Counted from the stretch's first letter, positions 1-8,066 are shown. The stretch: DNA of 13,051 bases from Cyclostephanos tholiformis (GCA_036939975.1 JALLPB010000774.1:1-13051), one strand, 5' to 3'. Notes: a model not told the origin generated them from the letters alone. Program-made: numbers and translations.

Positions 1-2
1 CC

Positions 3-1533
3 TGGCAGCTAAAATCGGGTAGCCATCTAACTTCGATATTAGCTGCGTCAGATCCTCCTCCTCTCCCTTCTTCCCTCCCTCAGATCCCCCAGTACATCCC
101 TAAACTTGAACCGGCCCCTCCAACAACAACTCCAACCTCTGTCCCGGCTGCCCCTCCTTCTCGCTATCCTACCCATGCTTGTGCCCCCCCCTAGCATCTT
201 GCAGAGTATCAGCTCTTTACAACAGTGGCTGAAAAGAACTCTCGGGACCCATCCTACCCTGGTGACATGTTGACTTTTGCCATTAATGATGAGGTTTTGA
301 TGGCGCATGTGTGCCACTATGTTATGGCCCACACTGCAAACAAGATATTTCTAAACTCCCCACCTGACAAGAAACAATACGGGTTTAAAGCTGGCCTCTG
401 GCTCTTTGGCAACAAGGGTCATGATGCCATCTGCAAAGAACTCACACAGTTCCATACTCTCAAATGTTTTGCCCCCAAGGATCCTAAATTGCTCACTCGT
501 GAAGACTGCCGGAACGCCCTCACCACACTCATATTTCTGACGGAAAAGAGTTCGGGTGAGATAAAGGCACAAGCATGTGCTAATGGAAGTACCCAGCAGG
601 ACCATATTGCTAAAGAGGAAGCTACTTCACCTACCATCACCACTGAATCTATTTTCATTCAGAGCACCATCTTTGCTCATGAAAAATGTGACACTGCCAC
701 GTGCAATATCCCTGGTGCTTTCCTTCAAGCATATAATCCGGACTTTGTTCTTATGCGTCTTGATGGGATCCTTGTGGAGCTTATGGTCAAGGTTGCTCCA
801 AACATATATTGAAAGTATGTCACTACCAATTCAAAAGGGAAGCATGTCTTTTATGTCCAGCTTGAAAAAGGTGTTTATGGTATGATGAAGAGTGCCTTAC
901 TGTTCTACCGCAAACTTGTTGCCGATCTCCTATCCCTTGGGTTTTCCATTAATCCTTACAACCTGTTTGTGGCAAACAAGATGATAGATGGTTACAATTT
1001 GCTTGCATGTCGATGACCTTCTCTTTGGAGATGTCAATCCAAAAGTTGTTACTAGGTTTCTTGGTTGGCTTTCTTGACAATATGACACCCCAGACAAAAA
1101 ACTCACTGTCACCCATGGTCATTCTCATGACTACCTTGGTATGACTATTAATTTCTCCCACCAAGGCTTGGTCAAATTTGATATGAATGGTTATATCGCT
1201 AAGATTATTTGCGCATTCCCTGAGAAGATCACTGGTCACACCTCCTCCCCTGCCACGGATCACCTTTTCAAAGTACGTCCAACATCGGAAGCCCATCTTC
1301 TTCTGGAGGAGCAAGCAACGGCATTTCACCAGACCACTGCTCAGCTCTTTTTCCTCTCCCACATCCATTGTGACATTCAGACCACTGTGGCTTTTCTCAC
1401 AACACAAGTCAAAATGCCAGACGAGGACGACTGGGGAAAGCTCAAGCATGTTCTCAAGTATCTCAAGTCCACAAGACGTCTCCCTCTTTCTCTCTTCACT
1501 GACTTCTCTTTTGACCATAATTTGATATATTGA
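3..1533 (+). pseudogene. Element A pol remnant: linker and reverse transcriptase
   Basis: RT would copy element RNA into cDNA inside the virus-like particle. From base 3 the frame encodes a Pro/Ser/Thr-rich linker typical of the integrase-RT junction, up to TAG at 192. RT follows in the same frame: a KAQACANGS segment, then motif A reading CNIPGAFLQ with Asn (codon 705-707) where the catalytic Asp belongs. TGA at 810-812 sits where element C has Arg (LYRKYI). After a frame change near 1000 the motif C text HVDDLLFGD is intact (VDD at 1009-1017). TGA at 1075 interrupts the same frame, and the thumb/connection region then runs to TGA at 1531-1533, ending with the conserved WGKLKHVLKYLKSTR stretch. 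There is no credible start codon, because the reading runs in from outside the window. Confidence 0.88.
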
Positions 1534-2022
1534 CACTTCCCATCAAACCCATGATGACTGCAAAGGTCACACAGGTAGCCTCCTTACATTTGGCAAAGGT
1601 GCCACAACCAGTTCATCCATCAAACACAAGATACCATCTAAGAGCTCCACCAAAAGTGAACTCATTGGCCTTTATGACAAGACTGGGGATATTCTCTGGA
1701 TGCATCATTTTCTTGAAGCTCGGGGCTACACAATCTCGACTAACATCGTTTTCCAAGACAATATGAGCACTCTTTCCCTTGCCAAGAACGGTTATGTTTC
1801 TAGTTCTAAGTGCACAAAACACATCAAGGCTAAATATCTTTATATTCGCCATTACCACAACACTGGCGTCCTACAGATGAGATGTGGGCTGATGTTCTCG
1901 TGAAACCCCTTCAAGGCTCTAATTTTCGTTTATTCCACTCATTCCTCATGAATTGCCATGAGGATTACTCCAAAGAACCTTCCTTCTCTCTTCCACCTGT
2001 TAAGATTCCGATGAAGCCTTGA
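1529..2022 (+). pseudogene. Element A pol remnant: RNase H and C-terminal tail
   Basis: RNase H degrades the RNA of the RNA-DNA hybrid and leaves the polypurine primer. After a frame change at about 1525 the frame reads YIDTSHQTHDDCKGHTGS, which has the first catalytic Asp. Next comes a segment ending SKSSTKSELIGLYDK. Copia RNase H usually has Glu in the SSTEAE-type motif, and here the codon at 1652-1654 is AAA (Lys). The text QDNMSTLSLAKNG and the KHIKAKY motif follow. Another frame change near 1868 leads to EMWADVLVKPLQG, the normal end of copia RNase H, and a tail closing at TGA 2020-2022. Element C keeps the same C-terminal order (MWADVLTKTIQG), which supports the reading. Confidence 0.87.
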
Positions 2023-2060
2023 GTCCTCAAGACCACACTCTCTCAGACTAAACCTTCACC

Positions 2061-2069
2061 GCGGGAGTG
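2061..2069 (+). promoter_or_regulatory. Element A polypurine tract (plus-strand primer site)
   Basis: The purine-rich GCGGGAGTG lies directly before the TGTTAG start of the LTR and 38 bases after the pol stop codon. Element C has the same core (GGGAGTG followed by TGTTGA), which supports both the site and the LTR start. In copia elements this RNase H-resistant tract primes plus-strand DNA synthesis. Confidence 0.75.
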
Positions 2070-2337
2070 TGTTAGAGCACCATTGTATGATACGAAAGTA
2101 CTACCAGTTGACCATGAGCATATTCCTAAGCAAATCATAAACACTAAAAAGAGTGTGACCTGGAGGGACCACTTCTTTCTACATAGTCCTTCCCCAGCCA
2201 CTCATTTTAGTGCCCACAATTCTTGCAGAATTGAAGCCATGGCAGAGTAGAGAGCTATGGCTCATAATTATATTATTCTCTTGTGTATTCCAATGTCAAT
2301 ATGTCAATAATAATGTCTTATTACCTTTGTCTCAACA
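2070..2337 (+). repeat. Element A 3' LTR
   Basis: The LTR begins TGTTAGAG directly after the polypurine tract and is taken to end at CTCAACA (2331-2337), so the ends are TGTT and AACA, the usual inverted copia termini. The length is then 268 bp. A block at 2260-2298 (GCTCATAATTATATT and following, to AATGTCA) resembles a block in the LTR of element C, seen on its own strand at 8349 down to 8313. The left end is firm. The right end rests on the terminal motif only, because the 5' LTR is outside the window. The next five bases (GATGA) would be the target-site copy. Confidence 0.7.
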
Positions 2338-2436
2338 GATGACTAGGACCTTTTTTCCCCATCAAGCATGGGCGACAGCAAGACAAACTTTTCCTACCCC
2401 TTTGGCCGAAACAGGGGTAGAAAAAGTACGAGCTTT
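2338..2436. other. Flank between elements A and B
   Basis: These 99 bases lie between the proposed end of the element A LTR and the start of the element B 5' LTR. They match neither LTR and encode nothing I recognise. The main structure is the inverted repeat listed separately at 2387-2427. The stretch may be host DNA into which both elements inserted, or it may be part of a longer LTR of A if the 2337 boundary is wrong. Confidence 0.5.
2387..2427. repeat. 15-bp inverted repeat with 11-base loop
   Basis: The arm ACTTTTCCTACCCCT (2387-2401) pairs with AGGGGTAGAAAAAGT (2413-2427) at 14 of 15 positions. The mismatch would be a G-U pair in a transcript of the minus strand. The loop is TTGGCCGAAAC. 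The second arm ends nine bases before the start of the element B LTR. No function is claimed; it could be an insertion hot spot, a remnant of a small inverted-repeat element, or chance. Confidence 0.6.
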
Positions 2437-2506
2437 TGTAGTGGTACTATACTCTTACCAGTTATCACTTGTTACTTATTATAGCACCCTAAACTAAGTG
2501 CTCACT
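2437..2506 (+). repeat. Element B 5' LTR, part shared with the 3' copy
   Basis: The sequence starting TGTAGTGGTACTATACTC and ending GTGCTCACT is repeated at 7980-8044, in the place expected for the 3' LTR. The two copies differ by two substitutions and by indels of 2 and 3 bases. The match stops at 2506. Either the LTR is this short, or, more likely, it runs on to the right here and the 3' copy is truncated. A motif TTGGTATGGGTAGCC near 2550 loosely resembles a primer-binding site for initiator Met tRNA, which would end the LTR at about 2550, but the match is weak. Confidence 0.75.
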
Positions 2507-2721
2507 TACCTGTGACCTTCAAGTTATGAGCCTTTTAATGAGTTTGGAAGATTGGTATGGGTAGCCAAATTGTTCCTTCACTCCCTTCCTTCCGCTGTGA
2601 TTGCCCGTGCCTTCGGTGCAGCACTTAGTTTCACAAGCACCTAGCACCCGCCCCCTTGGTGTGGCATTTATGTCCTTCACAACTCTTTGTTTTCATCAAA
2701 CATCAGCTCTTCACCTTGATA
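2507..2721 (+). other. Element B leader or rest of 5' LTR
   Basis: These 215 bases lie between the proven LTR match and the first credible Gag methionine at 2722-2724. In a copia element this interval holds the end of the LTR, the tRNA primer-binding site and the untranslated leader. I could not fix the LTR end, because no clean CA terminus followed by a strong TGG primer-binding site stands out. I see no gene here. Confidence 0.45.
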
Positions 2722-3510
2722 ATGAATCCTGTTGAAGACCTCCAGATAAATGAGGTGCCCTTCAGCGCTGTGGCATTCGCCCCATTTGTGGCCCCACTGG
2801 ATGCTGAACCCCACAAGGGGGCGGCCATGGATGCCAACCATTCCTCCCATGTCTCCTCTACCTCCCAGACTCGGCTGTGCCAGCTCGGACAGGATGGGTC
2901 CAGCCCAACCAACTTACCCAGCAACATCCCAATAATCCTCAGTGTTGCCCCCCAATTTGCCGGTGCCACTTTTGGTTACATCTACCTCCTCACTGCTAAA
3001 TGTGTTCATCAAGATGCGCTGGTGTCCTACTTTGACAATGCCGGTTGTGTAGTCCACGTCTCCCCTTGTGTTGACTTTTTATTTTCTTCCTGTCAGATTT
3101 GTCACACCTGGCCTTCATACTTGCTTCAGGGCACTGCATATTTCACAACAAAGACTACAGTGATGATGTCGGGCCTGACTTGACTGGGCTCCCGTTGATT
3201 GCTTCCAATCCTTTACTTGGAACCACTCCCATCATGATCCACCCTTCTGCCTGGCAGCGTCCTCACCCCAACATTGGTGCACAATTTAGCTCCTCATGCC
3301 TCTTCCACTGGACGCATGCATCTCCCCATTGACCCAGATGGAGTGGATTCCACATCCACCGCATGGCATCCTTTCCCTACTGACTATGCATGAGTGGGTG
3401 GCCGACCTAGCCTTGGGTCTGCTTCTCCCCTAATGACATCTCTCGGGGATCTCTTTCAAACGAGTAGGGGTGGAGCATGAATTTATCCATGGGGACATCC
3501 TCCTTCAGTC
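2722..3510 (+). pseudogene. Element B gag remnant, N-terminal part
   Basis: The first ATG with a plausible Gag start (MNPVEDLQINEV) is at 2722, and the frame stays open to TGA at 3181-3183. It gives an Ala/Pro/Ser-rich polypeptide with no recognisable domain. Beyond 3183 only short broken frames lead to the recognisable Gag core after 3511. The assignment rests mainly on position between the LTR and the Gag core, so an unrelated insertion within this part cannot be excluded. No transmembrane or signal sequence is evident. Confidence 0.5.
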
Positions 3511-4367
3511 TTGGGGTCCATGAGCATCCTCTCTGTGGCCTCATTGGTGGCTGGTTCCTTACACCCTGCTGCATCCAACTCATCTGACTCTACCCCAGCA
3601 TTGACTACCATGAAGTCTCTGGCACCCACACCTACTCCAGAATCCGCCACCTTGATGATCAAAGACAAGACCTCAGACCTTGGTATCATGCCCATCAAAG
3701 ACAAGGCCTCGTGGATCAATGCCCACAAGGTCATCAACACCTGTCTCCACCGAGCTCCATATTGGTTGGGCCCAGACAAGAAGATCATCACAACTCCCGC
3801 AAACGCTGTCACGAGTGGATGGTGGGAGGAGGTGCTCGCCTTCATCTGCAAGCCTCCTGTCTCCAACCTTTTTGTTGGGGAGACAAGATTTGACAGGAAG
3901 GGTTTCGAGTGCATTGCTTACATTGAACAGCACTTCCACCCTTCCGGCATTGTCAATTCACTCGAATACATCTTCAACCTGATCAAAATTAGGCAATCCA
4001 AAGATGAGCCTGATGTTTCCCTCAAGGCTTTTTTTTCCACTGTCTTCTTGGCATTACAATTGATTAAGCCCATCAGGTGGGATTTATGCCTTGGGCCCTC
4101 TTGTCCCAATACCACATGGTTGTCCAAGAATTTTGACTTGGTTGCCACCCTCTCACCACTGCCTCCCTTCAGACGGTAGTCAATCAATGAGTCAACTATG
4201 ACAAGGAACCATTTCTCGGTCCCTTTGGTAAAGGAGATGGAAAGGTGCCCCACACCTTGCTGTCAAAAAATGTGGTGGAGGCTGGTGCCGGGGATGGTGA
4301 GAATGCATATTAGGCCCTGGCCAATAAATCATTCAACTATCATGTGGGATGGTGAAAAAAGGCTCTT
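3511..4367 (+). pseudogene. Element B gag remnant, capsid-like core
   Basis: Gag forms the particle that houses reverse transcription. The frame open from 3511 to TAG 4177-4179 contains a well-preserved block at about 3690-4060: PIKDKASWINAHKVINTCL, PYWLGPDKKIITTPAN, GWWEEVLAFICKPP, FDRKGFECIAYIEQHFHPSG, then SLEYIFNLIKIRQS. This is Trp-, Arg- and Lys-rich helical wording of the kind found in copia Gag proteins of the UBN2 or retrotransposon-gag type. Near 4080 the family text moves into another frame (LLSQYHMVVQEF, then a stop, then LQTVVNQ) and is interrupted by at least three stops before 4367. The surviving block is the longest undisturbed piece of Gag in B. Confidence 0.8.
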
Positions 4368-4904
4368 GTGGAACAAAAAGACCATTGCTTGTTCTGTCAT
4401 GACACCTCCCATCATTCGAACCATAAATACCATGACTATCCAATCCTGAAGAAGATCAGCCTGCAGATAACAAAACAGTTGGATGTGGTGTCTAACAAAG
4501 TGGCCTCCAGGGTGATGGCACCGACTGATATGCCACAACCTCCTGCTCCCTACCCCATTCCTCCACTTGCTGATGCATCAGAGGGTGCTATGACTCTTCC
4601 ACAGATTCCTGGCTGCAGCTGAATCGGATGCTTATGACTCTGGCAACGACTACAACTACAAAGGAAATTGGAGGGGACAATGTATGTTGGTGCTACTGGA
4701 AATAAATCTAAGACTTTCTCTTGTGTCATGTTAGCACCATCACTGACTCACCCACAGCACCTCCACATGCACATGCCAACTACCCTCCCCCCATGGGGGG
4801 CATTGCTTCCACATCCCATCACGTGTCGGCCTTGGCTACATTCTTTTGGCAGCGGTCCCTTTGGCTGCACACTTGTCAAGTGATCCCCGAAGAGTGCATA
4901 TGGT
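4368..4904 (+). pseudogene. Element B gag remnant, damaged zinc knuckle and Gag-protease linker
   Basis: The text DHCLFCHDTSHHSNHKYHDYP has the CX2CX4HX4C spacing of a retrotransposon CCHC zinc knuckle, which binds the element RNA. The last zinc ligand is Lys (AAA) instead of Cys, so only C, C and H remain. A low-complexity Pro/Ala/Thr-rich tail runs to TGA at 4620-4622. From about 4623 to 4904 the linker continues in broken frames, with a YDSGNDYNYKGN patch and His/Pro-rich stretches such as HPQHLHMHMPT. Linkers of this composition separate Gag from protease in copia elements. I see no separate gene here. Confidence 0.7.
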
Positions 4905-5402
4905 TTGCCCCCTGAAGACCAAGCTTGCCCTCCTTCAAAACCCATGCTCACCCACTGCACCATCGCCGGCAATCCTGATGGCAAACACACATCTCTCCTG
5001 GTCAGGGATACAGGAGCCACAGATCATATGCTTCCAGACAAATCAATTTTTATCTTTTATTGCCTGGTGGACAGCCAATGGGTTCATATGGGCAATAACT
5101 TGTTTGCACCAATCCAAGGTCATGGCACTGCTATCATTTTGCTGAATGGCAAAAAGATTCTGACTCAAGACTGCCTTCATGTTTTGCATCTATTAAACCC
5201 TCTATATAGTCTGCATGCTCACCAGCATCAGCAAGGCTGTGGTTTTATTGCAATGTATGGTTTCCATGTGCTCTTCCCAAATTTCATCCTCGATGTCGAC
5301 GCCACCTTGGACTCCCATCTTTGCTACATGCCACTTGGCAAAACCTTGCATCCTCATGAGCTAGATTACGTTCAGCCAACTAAACCTCCTCCCTCGACCT
5401 AA
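4905..5402 (+). pseudogene. Element B aspartic protease
   Basis: This domain would cut the Gag-Pol polyprotein. The catalytic motif reads RDTGATDHMLPDKS, with the active-site Asp encoded at 5007-5009. The fold wording that follows is preserved: MGNNLFAPIQGHGTA, the GKKILTQDCLHV strand, and NPLYSLHAHQHQQGCGF. The frame is open for 165 codons to TAA 5400-5402 and includes about 34 residues before the motif. The first codon of the open frame is not an ATG, as expected for a domain inside a polyprotein. This is the least damaged enzyme in B, with the active-site DTG intact, but it is cut off from Gag upstream and integrase downstream by stops and frame changes. Confidence 0.85.
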
Positions 5403-5942
5403 GCATCATCCACATTGGTGGCTCCAGTTACCATCTTGCCAGATGATGACGACAGTTCCAATGGCCAGCCCACTGCTCCTCCGGCACCTCCTCCAGCTGC
5501 TCCAAAGCCAAAGCACCTCTATGTATGCCTGATGATGAGATTCAACTAAAGCTGCATCATTCACAAATGACACCACCCCCGGTATGCCCATGTGACACAC
5601 CAAACCCCTCCAACACAAAATCTCATTGGATGACAGAGGAACTTCATCAGATCACAGGTTGCTGGCGCTTCAAGAACTACAATCTTGGTCTCAAAAGATG
5701 GCACATTTATCAACAATGGCAAATTTCCCACCTTGTTGGGTGCCTTCACTTCAATTCTGAAAGCCCGTCGGGGAGGTTCAGTCGATCATCTCCAATCCAA
5801 ATATCTGGATGTTGTACATCTCAACATAGCTTTTGGTGACTGCCTATCTGTTGGTGGTTTCTAGTATTCTCTGATATTCGTTGATTGGGCAACTTGCTAT
5901 AATTGGTGCTTTGGATTAAAATCACTGCATCTGCAACTCTGA
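5403..5942 (+). pseudogene. Element B pre-integrase region and N-terminal stump of integrase
   Basis: Integrase joins the cDNA to the host chromosome. A Pro/Ala-rich stretch (5403-5520) is followed by the pre-integrase text EELHQITGCWRFKNYNL in another frame. From 5682 the frame reads ILVSKDGTFINNGKFPTLLG, then KYLDVVHLNIAFGD and, after TAG at 5862-5864, YSLIFVDWATCYNWCFGLKSL. VHLNIAFGD corresponds to the first DDE strand (HxD in copia), and the Asp position is Asn (AAC, 5823-5825). The second Asp and the Glu are missing: within a few codons the sequence passes into the segment that normally lies just before RT. It is a deleted integrase. Confidence 0.78.
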
Positions 5943-7110
5943 GAATCACCAACCCTCTGCACACTTTGTCAGTGCTGCTAACCTGGTGTGGGCCTTCCCT
6001 CACTCACTCCTCACCACATTCTCCACAACTCACCCTGATCAAGATGTTTGACTCCACAGTTTTTGTGAAGAAAAGGACACCATTGAGTCTCTTGATACAT
6101 AAGATAAACTTTCTCTCACTGAATACCACGCCCTTTGTGTAAAAGGTGCCCCGTGGGTCATACAGAAAAAGTGTGTCCTCGTCACTCACCATAAAACCTG
6201 ATGAGATGTTAAACCCTCATCAGGCAAAATCATGGATAGTTGTGTTAGGTAATCGCAAAGACAGGGTTTGGTCAAAACCAGAGAAATACGCACCTGACCT
6301 TTGACTGGACATGATGCATTTGCTCGTGAGTATGGCTGCTGAGCAGCAACAGAAACTACAGCAAGGCAACTGCATGAATGCCTTCTGCCAAGGCATTCTC
6401 CCGCCGGATGAAATCACGCTTGTCAAACCTCCTATCGGGAATCCCGACGCAAGAACAGACAAGTCCTGGCTACTGAAACAGACCTTGTATGGCCTTTGCC
6501 ACAGCCCCTAACATTGGTACACAAAAATCAAAACTGTTCTTCTAAAAATTGGCCTTAAACAGAATGCTTATGACCCTGCTCGTCAACCCTGATGATCCCT
6601 CTGACCTTCCTACTATGACCCCTCTCACATTGGGTCTCTATGTGGATGGCTTCATCTACATCTCCGCCATTCATTCAGTCAAAGCCAAATTTTAGCACCT
6701 ACTCTCCCATCATTTCACTAAGGATTTCATGTGCAACGTTGAGTGGTTCCTCAGTACTCAATTTCAATTGTTGTGAGCTCTCCTGAGGTCAAAGTTCACC
6801 TCAATCAGACTGATTTTGCTTCTCACCTGGTTAAAGCACATGACATCCATCACCGCAATATTACCTCGGATGCTACTCCTTATTGCTCCAGTTTGCCAAT
6901 CGATGCCATTCCTGAATCAGATGAAGATGAGGACTCACCCACCCTCCTTGCCCAACAATGCAAGTACCAAAGCATCATTGGTTCGGTCCATTGGATGCTT
7001 GCTGGTAACACATCCCAGATCTAGCCCCATCTCACTCTTTTCTTTTGGCGTACAACAACAAACCTTCACGGAGCCATCTCAATGTGGCACCTTGTTTTCT
7101 CCACTATATC
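5943..7110 (+). pseudogene. Element B reverse transcriptase
   Basis: The RT leader begins at about 5947 (HQPSAHFVSAANL) and is full of stops. The fingers/palm part is clear at 6240-6511: VVLGN, RVWSKPEKYAPDL, a stop at 6302-6304, then LLVSMAAEQQQKLQQ and motif A as GNCMNAFCQG, with Asn (6368-6370) for the catalytic Asp. LVKPPIGNPDA and LLKQTLYGLCHSP follow, up to TAA 6509-6511. Motif C reads LGLYVDGFIYIS (YVDG at 6639-6650), where YVDD is expected. From 6743 the connection text KVHLNQTDFASHLVKAH, TPYCSSLPIDA and ESDEDEDSPTLL runs to a stop at 7022-7024. PDLAPSHSFLLAYNNKPSRSH follows in a further frame. Two of the three catalytic Asp are lost. Confidence 0.87.
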
Positions 7111-7744
7111 CTACTATTGATTATGGCATTATCTTTTCATCCAAAGTCCATGCACTCCTGCACACATATATGTCCTTTCCCCCATCCTCTGACACCAAGG
7201 CTTATCATGATGCTCTTCCACTATCGCTTCTAACGGCCCATCATCGCCTATCAACTTATAGCAATGCATGCTGGGGCTCCCAAATTGGAAATGTGATTCG
7301 AGAGGGTATCCAGTTACCTTTATTTAAGTTCCGGAGCATGAGTGGCGCCATCAATTTTTGCTCCAGTGGTCCAATCACGTGGAAAACCAAGGGGACAAGA
7401 CTGCCCTCAGCTCATGCGAAGCAGAGATCAGGGCCACGAACCTTAGCTCCCATCTTACGATGAATTTTCGGAATATGATTGAGCATCTGTCCTCAAATAG
7501 CTACCCCATCACCAATACAGCATTCTCTACACCTATCTGGACCAGCAACGATGCTTTCATGAACAGAGAGAACGTGACTCGCAAATGGGTTCAGGATGGT
7601 TCCATTATGGTCTCTCATGTCAGTGGAAAACTCAATCCATCCGATCTCTTTACTAAAGAAATGTGAGATGGTGCCAACTTCCATCATCTCTGCAATGCCT
7701 TCATGTCTCATGCTTCCAATTTTTCAAAGGTATTTTTCTATTGT

Positions 7745-7783
7745 CAGATTTTCATCATCCTTCTGCAGATTTTCATCATCCTT
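7745..7783 (+). repeat. 18-bp tandem duplication, period 21
   Basis: CAGATTTTCATCATCCTT occurs at 7745-7762 and again, identically, at 7766-7783. The period is 21 bases, so the duplication keeps the reading frame and encodes a repeated QIFIIL. It lies in the pol C-terminal tail of element B. Confidence 0.9.
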
Positions 7784-7816
7784 AGCATTTCACTCTCCTG
7801 TCCCAGTTGCATAATC

Positions 7817-7867
7817 GGCCCATTACATTCCCCCGGTCTTGCCACAATTGGCCCATTGCATTCCCCC
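7817..7867 (+). repeat. 18-bp direct repeat, period 33
   Basis: GGCCCATTACATTCCCCC at 7817-7834 recurs at 7850-7867 with one change (A to G). The period of 33 bases keeps the frame and gives IGPLHSP twice, 11 codons apart. It lies just after the 21-base duplication in the tail of element B. Confidence 0.88.
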
Positions 7868-7970
7868 AGCCTCACCTACACATTCGACACTTCGCACTTC
7901 TCTCTTTCTCATGCTGGACAGTATATATAATCTCGCATTAGTCTTCTCAGCAGGATACTATGAGCAATAG

Positions 7971-7979
7971 TATGGGGGG
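7971..7979 (+). promoter_or_regulatory. Element B polypurine tract
   Basis: TATGGGGGG lies immediately before TGTATTGG, the start of the 3' LTR, and 41 bases after the last stop of pol. Sequence upstream of 7980 does not match sequence upstream of 2437, so the repeat begins at the TG, which fits a plus-strand priming site abutting the LTR. Confidence 0.72.
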
Positions 7980-8044
7980 TGTATTGGTACTATTCTTACC
8001 AGTTATCACTTACTTATTTTAGCACCCTAAACTAAGTGCTCACT
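7980..8044 (+). repeat. Element B 3' LTR, apparently truncated
   Basis: The copy starts TGTATTGGTACTATTCTT and matches 2437-2506 through GTGCTCACT, with two substitutions and two small gaps. After 8044 the sequence turns abruptly into an AT-rich repeat block unrelated to what follows the 5' copy. This suggests truncation, or an LTR only about 65 to 70 bp long. Confidence 0.75.
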
Positions 8045-8066
8045 GGAGCATTCTTAAAAACACAAA

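Larger units (their letters stand above)
1..2337 (+). mobile_element. Element A: 5'-truncated Ty1/copia-type LTR retrotransposon
   Basis: The order linker, RT, RNase H, polypurine tract, LTR is that of the 3' half of a copia element. The window edge cuts it, so Gag, protease, integrase and the 5' LTR cannot be seen. The coding part carries in-frame stops at 192-194, 810-812 and 1075-1077 and changes frame near 1000, 1525 and 1868, so it is dead. Its RT text is alignable by eye with element C (for example HIAK followed by E or D, PGA, LVELMVK, KYVT or KYIT, MMKS, LLFYR, HVDDL), so the two belong to one lineage although they lie on opposite strands. Loss of the RT motif A aspartate and the RNase H glutamate means it could not supply these enzymes even if the frames were intact. 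Confidence 0.9.
7110..7930 (+). pseudogene. Element B RNase H and C-terminal tail
   Basis: The frame from about 7110 gives TIDYGIIFSSK, then RLSTYSNACWGSQIGN, in which Asn (AAT, 7263-7265) occupies the first catalytic Asp position (YxDADW-type motif). LFKFRSMSGAINF follows. A frame change near 7380 leads to TALSSCEAEIRATN, with the catalytic Glu present, and then NRENVTRKW and HVSGKLNPSDLFTKEM up to TGA 7664-7666. Between SNDAF and NRENVT the KHI-type segment of copia RNase H is missing, which suggests a small deletion. The same frame stays open past the TGA to TAA 7928-7930, and I take this tail as the original C-terminus. It contains two short in-frame tandem duplications. Confidence 0.85.
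2437..8044 (+). mobile_element. Element B: degenerate copia-type LTR retrotransposon, second lineage
   Basis: A matching LTR start at each end (2437 and 7980) encloses, in copia order, Gag, a zinc-knuckle remnant, aspartic protease, the first part of integrase, RT and RNase H, then a polypurine tract. The span is 5.6 kb. The Gag and protease wording (PYWLGPDK, GWWEEVLAFICKPP, DTGATDHMLPDKS) differs from element C and marks a separate lineage that I associate with diatom genomes. Many stops and frame changes break it. An internal deletion removed the rest of the integrase, and several catalytic residues are altered (integrase D to N, RT motif A D to N, YVDD to YVDG, RNase H D to N). It is an old, inactive copy. 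Confidence 0.88.

Noticed and set aside
949..1536. 195-codon minus-strand open frame
   Set aside because: It lies antisense to the clear RT and connection text of element A and has no recognisable domain. It is a shadow frame.
2210..2497. 95-codon plus-strand open frame
   Set aside because: It crosses the element A LTR, the flank and the element B LTR and resembles no protein, so it is chance.
2550..2564. Initiator Met tRNA primer-binding site for element B
   Set aside because: TTGGTATGGGTAGCC matches the usual TGGTATCAGAGC pattern only at the start, and no LTR end motif precedes it. It is kept only as a weak possibility.
2656..2721. Upstream extension of the element B Gag frame
   Set aside because: The first 22 codons lie in the leader and show no Gag-like wording. 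The ATG at 2722 is a better start.
3483..3914. 143-codon minus-strand open frame
   Set aside because: It is antisense to the conserved Gag core of element B, whose plus-strand product is clearly Gag-like.
7919..7935. TATA-box-like GTATATATAAT
   Set aside because: It falls at the end of pol, just before the polypurine tract and outside the LTR, where the element promoter would not be. It is probably chance in AT-rich sequence.
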